From Puccinia triticina (lineage: Eukaryota; Basidiomycota; Pucciniomycetes; Pucciniales; Pucciniaceae), in the NCBI RefSeq assembly GCF_026914185.1, contig NC_070574.1, forward strand, positions 2,232,501 to 2,296,500: a DNA stretch of 64,000 bases, in the 5' to 3' direction. The number at the start of each line of letters is the position of its first letter. The first letter of the stretch is position 1. The notes under the pieces are model-generated. The model saw only the letters and a program-made list of their open reading frames with translations, did no database searches and was not told where the DNA came from. Below are positions 1-9,349 of this stretch, in pieces. Position numbers and translations under genes: made by a program.

Positions 1-105
1 TCTGACCGGTCATTGAGAGGTTGTATGTCCTCTCAATGAACAGTCTGTCTGGTTGTTGAGAGGTTGTATGTCCTCTCAATGAATGGTCTAACCAGTTATT
101 AGGGG
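1..105. repeat. ACCGGTCATTGAG hairpin minisatellite (fragment, runs off the left edge)
   Basis: Two imperfect copies of a unit with ACCGGTCATTGAGAGG followed by CCTCTCAATGA, so each unit can fold on itself. The same family forms the large arrays at 20830-22190, 32590-33080, 55300-56410 and the core of 57421-59115. No coding potential is apparent. Confidence 0.8.
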
Positions 106-291
106 GTTTCAAAGTTGGCCAGATCCAACTTAATGAACTTGAACACCGACTTGCAAAAGTGCATGCAAGTCACATTTTACTACACCCCCAAACCTGCTTG
201 AATGTTTTTTTGAATGTTGGTGTTGAGGAAAAGCCTAATTGACAACCAACTTGCAAAAGTACATGCAAGTCATGCATGGCCAACTTTGAAT
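106..291. other. Spacer with two copies of a CTTGCAAAAGTRCATGCAAG palindrome
   Basis: No gene is seen. The near-palindrome CTTGCAAAAGTRCATGCAAG occurs around 150-170 and 250-270. A related arm, CTTGCAGGCAAGTGAT, is found in the hairpin MITE at 13797-13896, so this may be a decayed MITE. Confidence 0.4.
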
Positions 292-1076
292 TAGAGATGG
301 CATGTGGGTACCCGGTATCCGCCGCCGGGTACTCATTGCTCTGGCAGGTACCCGCTCCATGTGTACCAAGTACGGGTACGGGTATCTGGATTTCATGTTT
401 TTTTGTCAGGGTACCCGGGTACCCGCCAGTGATACCCGCTCAACACACGCAATGGAGCGGGTAAGCCTCAGTCCCTCCTTCAGAGTGTTGCTTCGCGACA
501 GCGCCCGCGCGCCTGCGAATCAATCGAGGGACTGTGATAGCTAAATTTGTGATAAGCAACCGTTCCCGGCTGGTCAGTAATCATCCCCGGCAAGCAGGAT
601 GCTCCATTGGCCTGTAGGATAGTGCTGTTGTGTATACCAGTGCTCGCCGGGAGGAATCCCTCTCGGCGAGCTGGTGGGTGTATACCAGTGCTCGCCGAGA
701 GGAATCCCTCTCGACGAGCTGGTATATGTATACTTGCTCACCGAGAGAAATCCCCTCTCGGCGGCAGGTATAGTGATACCAGCTCGCCGAGGGCAAAGAG
801 GGATCCCTCTTGGCGAGCAGGTACATAGTACCTACAAAACACGCGGCGGCAGGTGTACTGATACCAGCTCGCCGAGGGCAGAGAGGGATCCCTCTCGGCG
901 AGCAGGTACATCGTACCTACAAAAACCAACTTGGCCGGTACCGCCGGTACCCGCCAAACAAACCCGGGTACCCGCCGCCGCGTGTCCGTGTCCGGGTACG
1001 GGTATCAAGTAATTGCTGAAAAAAAAGAGGGTACCCGTACCCGTCGCGGGTACCCGGGTCCACATGGCCATCTTTA
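292..1076. mobile_element. hAT-like foldback element with GGTACCCG core
   Basis: The ends are inverted: TAGAGATGGCATGTGGGTAC at the left, and TAAAGATGGCCATGTGGACC when the right end is read on the minus strand. Both continue into palindromic GGGTACCCG repeats. The element is flanked by a perfect 8-bp direct repeat CTTTGAAT (284-291 and 1077-1084), the size made by hAT transposases. Its interior (about 600-925) is an array of hairpin units of the CTCGGCGAGCAGG type, the same family as 37320-38715. It has no transposase, so it is non-autonomous. Open frames across it are low-complexity shadows. Confidence 0.75.
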
Positions 1077-1084
1077 CTTTGAAT

Positions 1085-2075
1085 CCCCCTAATAAAAATT
1101 TGCTTGACATCCTGTATGAAACATGATCATGTCCATCAAAAATTCATCAGGTGTCACAAGTTGAAGAATCCACATTATTACACTTGTGATATACCACTGC
1201 CAAATATGGCCCAAGTCAACTTGGGGTGACTGACTTCATAGGGACAGCCCCAAGCTGCCAATGCATTGGTTTTTTACATAGCTTGAGAAAGCCCCACAAG
1301 CACTGCTGCTACTGGGTTACCACACTCACAGGGGGCCAAAATCTTGAAAGAAATTTGGACCTATCCAAGCAAAACAGCTTTGAAATCATAGCAGATTAGT
1401 TCAAGGAGTTCCTTATGTACCCCCTTTATCCTGGCCTCTTGAATCCTGAGACACAATTAGGTGCAAGACCAAGCCAGAAATTCTGGGCAGTGTTTTTTGT
1501 GATATTCAGACAGATGTACCCCTACACAGCCCCTGCGGGTGGGTACCAGGGGGCGGGAACATCAAATTGACAACCCCAATGGAGTACAGAGAGTTTTTTT
1601 TGAAGTACATCATGAACTTCAAGTGTGTTGATTCAAGATGATTGCCCTTTTTTAATTCAATCAACTGTGCAATATTACACGCATAATTGTCACACTCCCA
1701 AACAACATAGCTGTATACCACCGGGCAACTGGGACATTGGCCCAATCAATGGTTGGGCTAACCAAACACTCTGGCTTGGTGACCAACGTGGGTTGACTGT
1801 CCACTGCAACCACGACATCCCCAAAGGGGAATGGTGGGTCAAACGTTGGCACGACGGAGTCACCCACCTTCACCCAACCATGTCCCAATTGTGGTATTGC
1901 AGCTGTGCAGCCTGCTGCCGGACAAAAGGACAAAAAGCGTGACTCGAGCACACAACCTCATCACTGTCCTAGGTTAACAAGCGGATTAACCGTTGAGCCA
2001 ACCACATTGGTTCCACTGAGGTAGCTTTTGTGTATATGATACCCAAAATTCAGCCAATTGGCTGGAGTTTTGAGG
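1085..2075. other. Intergenic stretch with one possible decayed coding fragment
   Basis: Apart from the weak PEBP-like frame at 1506-1951 I see no gene, repeat array or element end in this interval. Confidence 0.4.
1506..1951 (-). pseudogene. Possible decayed PEBP-like protein fragment
   Basis: Two overlapping minus-strand frames resemble parts of the phosphatidylethanolamine-binding protein family. The first (1661-1951) contains VVPTFDPPFPFGDVVV, then SPTIDW and WYTAM, recalling the family's Pro-Thr-Phe-x-Pro, Pro-Thr-x-x-Trp and YTLxM positions. The second (1506-1745) contains VVNLMFPPPGTHP, recalling the VVN...PPPGTGPHR segment. The DPDAP signature and the HRY continuation are absent, the frames do not join, and no downstream exon is recognisable. 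This is either a broken relic or a chance likeness. Confidence 0.25.
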
Positions 2076-2083
2076 TTCCGCGC

Positions 2084-2625
2084 TAGGGATGGCAATTGGG
2101 CGGGTTCGGGCCGCAGAATAAACAGGCGGGGTGGGCTGGGTCAATTTGTCTCAAATTGCCGCCCGCCCCGAACCCGTTTAGCTGGCGGGCAGCCCGTGGG
2201 CCGCCTGCGGGCCTATGAACCCGATTAGCCCGCGGGCAGCCCACGGGCGGCCTGCGGGTCGCAGCCAAAAAGCCAATAAACTCAAATATCTGAGGATTAA
2301 TGTCAATGCCAATATCCCCGGCATTGGAATGTGGCCTGTCCACAGGCCCCCAAAGACATTGAATTCAAAATGAGGATGCCAGAGGGTGCTACAGGGTCAA
2401 AAACTCAGCCCCTCATGGCTGAACGCTGAGTGGGGGGCTGCCGGGGCCAGCCGGGGATCGGCCCAACGGGCGCCCGGCGGGCTACCCGAACCCACCCGGC
2501 TTCAGTCGCGGGTCTGTCGGGTCGGGCCGACTTCACAAATTTCCCCAAAAAGCCGACCCGAACCCGGCCTGAACCCGGCCGGGCTCGGGCGGCCCGCCGG
2601 CCAACCCGCCCGATTGGCATCCCTA
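2084..2625. mobile_element. hAT-like foldback element, GC-rich
   Basis: Terminal inverted repeats TAGGGATGGCAATTGGGCGG (left) and TAGGGATGCCAATCGGGCGG (right end, minus strand) enclose long palindromic GC-rich arms rich in GCGGGC and CGGGTTCGGG. The flanks TTCCGCGC (2076-2083) and TTCCGTGC (2626-2633) form an 8-bp target duplication with one mismatch. The TIR start matches the element at 292-1076 (TAGRGATGGCA), so the two belong to one hAT-type group. No transposase is encoded. Confidence 0.7.
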
Positions 2626-2641
2626 TTCCGTGCGAAGTTGG

Positions 2642-2762
2642 GGTGATCGGATGCCCCGATCATGCAGATCGTGGATTGGCTGGATAAACCAATCCCGATC
2701 ATGCAATAGGTTGGTCCGACGTTCTCCGATCAGGCAAAGATGGACCAACCAACACCGATCAC
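2642..2762. repeat. Small imperfect foldback ending GTGATCGG/CCGATCAC
   Basis: A 121-bp stretch begins GTGATCGG and ends CCGATCAC. Internal CCCGATCATGC and GGATTGG/CCAATCC segments make it palindromic. No clear target duplication was found. It lies next to the GC-rich hAT-like element. Confidence 0.35.
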
Positions 2763-2942
2763 AGGAAGTGACCCGGTGGTGTAGTGGGGTACCCAATTCC
2801 GAAGCTACCAGACATTTCATTCATGAACATGTCGGTAAAAATAGGTTTTGCGAAGGGACATAAATGGCCCAGCATCCAAAACATCATGCTAGGGGAACAC
2901 AGAATAACAGGGGCAGGGAAGTAAAGGAGGATTTGCTTCTCA

Positions 2943-3729
2943 TCATGCACAAAAGGTGATGCTGAAAGTCGACCCCACCGGGCTGGTGGTGATGGCTTGG
3001 AAATCGTTTGGTTGGGCGAAAGCCTGGTTGGATGGACAGTTGTTTTGCCTGCAAGTCTTGGTGTTTCCGCCGTTGGTGATGGATGTGTTGACTGGGTTTC
3101 GCACAAAAAAATCAGACCAAAGAATATGTAATACAAGGGGTGGATACGATGTTTCGTGTATGTGGAAGATGAAGACACTAAACTGTTGATGGAACCATCA
3201 ACACGAGAAAGGTCCCATGAGATCACATTGCCAAAGGATTGATAGCCGTACTCTCCAAGCAACACTTTCGAGGTGATCCCGCCGTCGTTGCAACGAAGCC
3301 CACCTCGACAGGCTGGATAGGATGAGAAACAACAGTCAAGCAATGATCGCTACTATCCTTACCGTAGCTGGCGGAACACTTACCGCCGGTGGCGCAGTTT
3401 GCGCCGTTCGCATCGCACCCGGTGCGGCCCCAGGAGCGGACTGGTGAAGAGACACGGTGAGCGGAACAGTTTCACAACCAAACCTGCGGGCCGAACTAGA
3501 TAATCTACGTACTTCCAATCTCCCGGTCGTTCACGCTGAATTGGCTTACGCCGCCCGGGTTGAGCTTGGTTCCATACGAGACCGACGGGTCGGGTTGTCC
3601 ATTGGGCGCTTTTCCAACCGCCGGCCAAACGGGAAAGTTGCAATTGTTCTTGAAGTGGAGAGTGTATCCTTGCACGGCGACCCCCAAGTAGCTGGCGAGT
3701 AAAGCGGTTATCACAACAGACTTGAACAT
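2943..3729 (-). CDS. Thaumatin-like secreted protein (four exons)
   Basis: Spliced exons on the minus strand are 3729-3513, 3440-3384, 3312-3184 and 3091-2943. The introns (GTACGT..CAG, GTAAGT..CAG, GTTTAG..CAG) are 71-92 nt, and the joined frame is 183 codons plus stop. The ATG start is followed by a hydrophobic signal peptide ending near VAVQG. Family marks: NNCNFPVWPA after the signal, RSWGRTGCDANGANC around residues 74-88, CRGGLRCNDGG, then YGYQSFGNVISWDLSRVDGS and a Cys-containing tail ending in SITFCA. The length suits the short fungal thaumatin class. Secretion to the wall or apoplast is inferred; glucan binding or antimicrobial action is known only for relatives. It is divergent from the glycopeptide gene at 4860. 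No frame damage is seen; exon boundaries could shift by a few bases. Confidence 0.85.
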
Positions 3730-4859
3730 CTTGTCAAATATTGACTTCCGGATTTTTCTTTTCCTTCTGGATTTAGCGAAGAGACAGAATTGTTGTTTTT
3801 TTGAGAAAGGGCAAGTTATATAGAGGTCGCGATAAGTGATTCTTGGAGGGATGAGAGGATAGAACTTCACCACTGCGTGGCTCTCTCGCCTTTTTAAAGG
3901 TAATGATACGAAGCTAGCGTGCATCGAAAAGTCTAGTGACACGCTCAGATAGGAGAATTATCCTCCCCCTGACTTGGCATGCCCAATGGAAAGATGACAA
4001 GCACGCTGCCCGGTATCCGGAAATCCATCATACATATATCCTGCATAACTTACATACCACATTGTCGAGGATAAGACTGGATCATGGGACATTGTTCTAT
4101 TTAATTTGCGTTGCAGTGTGATCCACCCGTAAAGCCGAATATCGATCCCGCGATTGGGGAAAAGGTTGGAATGACCCGGGACAAGTGGCCTCCACCAGCG
4201 GTTGCCGACCAACCAAGTTGAAGTCGCCCTCAACGGACATGGGAAAGAAGCACACCCCAGCTTTACAGGGCAATACGAAAAACAGCATAATATATATAAA
4301 TGAAAAGTCCAGAGCTTAGTTAACAGGTGGCCTGCAAATACTTGTACTGCTTGTGAGTCGAGTGCAGGCAATCAAAACAGATTCTCATCTGTGCTCCATT
4401 GGCAAACATCGCTTCGGAAATCCTTCAACTTAAACATACCCACCGATGAAACTCAAAATTTTCATCTACTGCGAATGGATATTAGGAGTCCCGGCGCTGT
4501 GCTGGGTTCCGAGGAAATGTTGTTCTTCAAAGCCGCATGGAGAACCCAGCGGCCAGCTCATGTGGTCATGCTGTTCATATGTGGTGGGTTCGAGGGAACA
4601 ATCTCCTCAAGGAGTTCCTGCTGGTCAGTTGGGGGGGCAGAGAAGTGATCGAGGAGCCGGACAGCAGGATCCACTCACTACTCCAATGTGCCCGGGTCAA
4701 GACAGCTTCTGCACTAGTACCCTGCCGTGGTAGACCCTCAGTTCTTGCCGACTGATGCCTATTTATGTTCCGCTTGGTTCTCACCCCATTCATCCCGACT
4801 TTTATTTATCATTATCCTTGTTCAACTGTTTGCTCTGAAAACAAGTCCAACTTACAGAC
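3730..4859. promoter_or_regulatory. Shared divergent upstream region of two secreted-protein genes
   Basis: An 1,130-bp interval between two divergent secreted-protein genes. On the minus strand a TATA-like CCTCTATATAAC lies near 3813-3824, about 90 nt upstream of the thaumatin-like ATG. No convincing gene is visible; the open frames here lack homology and overlap one another. Co-regulation is only suggested by the arrangement. Confidence 0.4.
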
Positions 4860-5529
4860 ATGCTCTTTTCACCTATCCTGCTCGTTGTACTTGGTGCCAG
4901 CACCACCTGGGCTGCGCATACGGTGACCGTGATCAACAGATGTCGCGAAAAGTTCACGATGCAAGTTCCTGGCCGTGGAATCGTGACCTCTAGGGAAGGC
5001 GGGAGTTGGACGTACGAGGGGGATATCAGAGGGTATGGAATTTCGATTCTTTCTTCCTCCTATCTCCGTGTTTGCCGGCTGGGCTGAGCAGCTTCATCTT
5101 GCCATTCCCCTTGAATTGCTTGGTCAGTGTGATCGCGTCTGTTGGGAACAATTGTGACATCAATGGAGTCCCATGCACTGCGGCCGAGTTTTCGCTGGTC
5201 TCAGGCATATCCTCTGCCGACATCACTTTGATCCCACCCCACCAATGTAAGCGGGCCTTGAAATATTGGATCAGCTCTAACTTATACGCAAGCGCACTAA
5301 AAATTCGGAATGCTGACTGATGCACTTTTGTTTTATTCCTGATTGTGTTCATACAGACAACCGCTCCTTGCGCATCTCACTTACCAATGGGCAATCGAAA
5401 TTGTGCAGCTCTGCCAACTGTCCAGGTGCTTTCCACACCGATGGAAACGATGGGCGGTACCAAATCCAAGAAGCTAATAACCCCAACTCCGGGATTAAGC
5501 TCGAGTTTTGTTATCAGCTGCGCAATTAG
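4860..5529 (+). CDS. Glycopeptide/thaumatin-like small secreted protein (three exons)
   Basis: Exons 4860-5032, 5128-5246 and 5357-5529 join to a 154-codon frame. The introns are GTATGG..CAG and GTAAGC..CAG. The N-terminus is a signal peptide (MLFSPILLVVLGASTTWA), followed by HTVTVINRC. Features of the basidiomycete glycopeptide group, a short relative of thaumatin-like proteins, are VGNNCDINGVPC, AEFSLVSGISSADITLIPPH, CSSANCPGAFHTDGND and a C-terminal IKLEFCYQLRN. An extracellular location is inferred; no enzymatic role is established for this group. It faces away from the thaumatin-like gene at 2943-3729. The two proteins differ in sequence and intron positions, so they are not a recent duplicate. 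Confidence 0.8.
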
Positions 5530-6359
5530 AATCATTACGCACTCTTCAGCTTCAAGAGCTTGAGGAATTTAGCTTTTGTTCAAGCCTCTCCTACCAGTCC
5601 CAGAACCTCGGTCCTCAAGGATCAACTGATACTTACGGTCCCTTCTGACTTCCCTCTGCCATTATCTTTGCTGTTCCTCGCACTCAGAATGAGCTACCTA
5701 TTTATTTCTTATGCAAGACCCCTTTCCACGAGCAATTAATGACTGAGCAACACCCTTCTATGAAAATGAGTCACCTTTTCTCATCGACCCAAAAGTGACT
5801 GTGAAGCTTGTGCATAAAGCCGCACTAACATTAGAAGTGTCTAGTAGCTTCAGCTGATTTATAAGATTTCAGGTAGAGAGCTGGTGCTCTTGTGAGACCC
5901 AGACAGCTTGCCACTAGGCCATAATCATCTCTTCCTCCCACCAGCACCATGTTTTGACACGGAGAGATGTCAAATTTTGGTGGCTGTAGCTGAGGATGGG
6001 TTTGGTGGAGGATTGATGTAGAAAGAAGGAAAAACGGCGGAGTAGTGGGGTATCTTTCCCTTCGGATTAAGCATTGAGGGTGTCAAAGGGTGAACACACT
6101 GCTGAGGCCTGTAAATCGTATGGCTGCGGGGAACTCTTGTCAGCTGGGGGCAGCTGTGTGAAGGCTTTTGTTCATTTTACCACTTGATGTTAATTCTGAG
6201 ATGAAAAAATGGAGAGGCCTTTCTATGCGGAGATTTTGATGTTGATGTGTGATGTTGTTGTTTCGACTTGGGTTGACTTTATGTATTTTGGGATTTCCAT
6301 CTTCCGGAAGTTCCACTCCCAGCCACCCTCTCCACAAGACTCGACTCGGACAGCGCAGG
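5530..6359. other. Intergenic region upstream of prolyl-tRNA synthetase
   Basis: No gene or repeat is recognised. The synthetase frame stays open upstream to an alternative in-frame ATG at 6252, so the last 110 bases may be coding. Confidence 0.4.
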
Positions 6360-8644
6360 ATGCAGGGCAGACTGCGACCACCGAGCTGGACGAGAGCACT
6401 ACGCAGGATCACATCCACCGCCCAGGGAGACGCACCAGCAACATACCAGTCCAAACGATACTCGCCCACAACCAAGCTCGACCAGAACCAACGAAACACC
6501 CCCGCGGACGCCGAAGCGGGCGAAGGACACGTGTCGGTCCTCGTACGCGCCGGCTTCATCAGGCAGAGCTCCAGCGGGATATGGAGCTTCCTGCCCAACG
6601 GACTCAGGGTGCTCAACAAGATCCAGGCTATCATCTCCCACGAAATGCAGCGAATCGGTCGGTCCTTGGCTGCCCCCCCTTCACATTCTACCACCCTTTC
6701 TACTCTTGCTTACCCGATCCTATCCCGGCAGGCGCGAGTGAGATCTCAATGCCTCTCTTACAGTCCCAAAAGCTATGGGATCGCTCCGGAAGATCGAACC
6801 AAGCCGGACCCGAGGTCAGTATCAATCTTATCCAGAAACTCATCAAGAAGCTGCCCCTGACAATTCCGACACTAGCTGTTCCGCCTCAAGGATCGAAAGG
6901 GCTCCCCACTACTGCTCTCGCCGACCCACGAAGAGGAGGTGACGAACTTGGTCAAGACAGACATCCAATCGGGGAAGCAACTGCCGATCAAATTATTCCA
7001 TATTGGTTAGCCCGTTAGTCGACTCCTGTAATCAGCAAAATCCATCCTCCTCTCAATCAATATAACTGAGGCTAACTACTCAGCGGGCTGTTGAACACTG
7101 TTGCAGGGAGGAAGTTCCGCGACGAAGCCCGTCCACGAGCTGGACTGTTGAGATCGCGAGAGTTCATCATGAAAGATCTCTACACCTTCGACGCCGACGT
7201 TCCAGCTGCCATGGCGTCTTACAAACAAGTTCAGGAGGCCTACCGGAGGATTTTCGAGACGATCGGGATCCCGTTCACCGTCGTCAGTCAATCCTCTCAC
7301 CCTTCCAAAATCGACCAGTTGTTGAGATTTTTGCTTCTTCCTCAGGCCGAAGCTGATAGTGGAGCTATCGGAGGTGCGACGTCCCACGAGTACCATTATA
7401 AGTCGTCGTGTGAGTACCAACTCCGCTGTTTTTTTCCACCGCACTTTCGAGGCAATGGTCCGCTTACTCACGTTCTTGGTCTGCTCATCACCCCAGCAGG
7501 AGAAGACAGTTTAATCCACTGTACCCAATGTTCATACACCGCGAATCTGGAACTAGCACGGTCGACACTATCACCGCGGGTAGACGACCCCAGCCAGCTG
7601 CAAGTCCAGTTCTTCTCATCCCCAGGCACGCGGCGGTTCCTCGCGGCCGTCCTGCCGGCGACCCACGAGCTGCATCCGCTCAAGCTGTCGAAAGCGTGTC
7701 CAGACATCTGTCCGGTCCAGTCCTCCGACGACGATACGTTGCCCGCGTTCGAATCGCAGTGGGAGCGGATGGAGGTGCTCGTGGACGAGAGCTGTCAGGC
7801 CGTGGAGATCGAGCAAATCTTCGAGCGCGTCACCTCCCAGTTCCGCCGCTGCTTTCCCCCGCCTGCACAAGACTCAGGCGGCCCACTCGAGCTGTCCCCG
7901 CTCTCGATCTGGCCCAGTCTGCCGACCTACACTGTCCACGACCTGCGCACAGTGTCCGTCGGTAAGCCGGGATCGGGACCATTAAGCGAGCCGAACGCAT
8001 TCGAGGAGCACTGTCCCGACTGCGGCTCAGCGTTGGACTCCTCGGCGGCGATCGAGGTTGGCCACACGTTCTATCTGGGCACGAAGTACTCGGATGCGCT
8101 CGGTCTGCGGGTCGGCGGGGATGGAGGACCGGCCAAGCGGGCGGTGGAGATGGGCTGCTTTGGGATCGGGATCAGCCGCCTAGTGGGTGCGATCGGCCTA
8201 TGCAACCGTCCCGCCCGACCCGACGGCGCTGCTGGCCTACGATGGCCGCTCTCGGTGGCTCCGTTCAAGGTCTGCATCATCATCCCGGGCGGCCCGGATG
8301 CAGCTCGGACGCTCGCTACGGCCAACCAGTTGGCCCGCTTGCTCGACCAGGCCGGGATCAGAGACGACGTCCTGATCGACGATCGCGAGCAGCGCATCGG
8401 ATGGAAACTCGCTGATGCCGAGCTGGTCGGGTATCCCATCCTCATCATCCTCGGCAATCGCTGGCACACCCTCCGTCAAGTCGAGATCCGTAACCTCCTC
8501 TCCGCTTCCTCCCTCTCCATTCACACCGACCCTTGCTACTCCCTCTCCGCTCAAGCTAAGGGCGATCAATACACCACTGATCTTAGTCCTGTCGTCTCTC
8601 AAACCCTGGCAGAGATCCAGAAACTCACCCCGTCCGTCTCTTAA
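6360..8644 (+). CDS. Prolyl-tRNA synthetase, bacterial/mitochondrial type
   Basis: Class II synthetase that charges tRNA-Pro with proline. Six exons join in frame to 632 codons: 6360-6657, 6732-6814, 6876-7005, 7107-7282, 7346-7409, 7497-8644. The chosen ATG begins MQGRLRPPSWTRALRRI, rich in Arg and free of acids, as in a mitochondrial presequence; an earlier ATG at 6252 would add 36 residues. Visible signatures: LVRAGFIRQSSSGIWSFLPN, SPTHEEEVTNLV (motif 2 region), FRDEARPRAGLLRSREFIMK, and FGIGISRLVGAI (motif 3). The C-terminal anticodon-binding domain includes VLIDDREQRIGWK. The block after HYKSS has CTQCSY and is poorly conserved. Mitochondrial function is inferred. No damage is seen. Confidence 0.9.
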
Positions 8645-9216
8645 CCTCATATCCTCCCCCTCTCGCCACTCTCGTGCACATAGCACTCTCGAAGACATGC
8701 TCCTCTTAAGGTTGTTGAATATAAGCCATGGCGATGGAGAGTAATCTCTCAAATCGAATCCATCGATCGTGCAATCTATGTCCCGACCCGAAAAAGAAAC
8801 AAGATACCACACGAGATTTAGAGATACATGGACAGATGTGTGGGAGCGCCTCCGTCCCGCCTCCGCTCATTGCCACCATTCCACCCACAATTTTGCAGAG
8901 TTGATCCTCACTTGCTGCAATCCTGGTTGTCCCACATCCCTTGCCCTTCTTTGATGGGCACTCTTGGCCAATGTGTCCTTGCATCCTGCCGTGGAAACAG
9001 AGGCCCTACTTTATCATTTGGGACTTCTTGGCGGTAGAAAGTTGGGCATGGAATATGGAGATCTCTATTGCATAGGGGCCAGCTGCTCGTTTTCATGGGG
9101 CCAATGGTTCCATGTCCACTCTGCTGATCTCAACTTCTACTTGTGCGCTAGATTTGGATCCCTCTGCCACAGTGGTGAAGGCTGCGCAGAACAAGACAAT
9201 CATCAGTCAGACATTT
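8645..9216. other. Intergenic region downstream of prolyl-tRNA synthetase
   Basis: Short open frames on both strands overlap each other and show no family likeness. I see no gene here. Confidence 0.4.
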
Positions 9217-9345
9217 TTTGGAGTGCATGGGTGTGCACTCCAATTTTTTCGAGTGCATGGGTGTGCACTCCAATTTTATGGAGTGCACACTAATGCACAC
9301 TAAAAATGGTGTGCATGTGGTATTTCTTTGGTGTGCATAAAGGCT
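9217..9345. mobile_element. Fragment of GGAGTGNAC foldback MITE
   Basis: Alternating GGAGTGCA and GTGCACTCC units recall the arms of the foldback at 48268-49445. Only one arm is present, and it abuts the truncated gypsy reverse transcriptase at about 9350. Confidence 0.55.
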
Positions 9346-9349
9346 GACC

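Noticed and set aside
4391..4755. Small frames of 72-95 codons upstream of the glycopeptide gene
   Set aside because: Overlapping in all three frames, no signal peptide or domain, no splice evidence; probably the upstream region.
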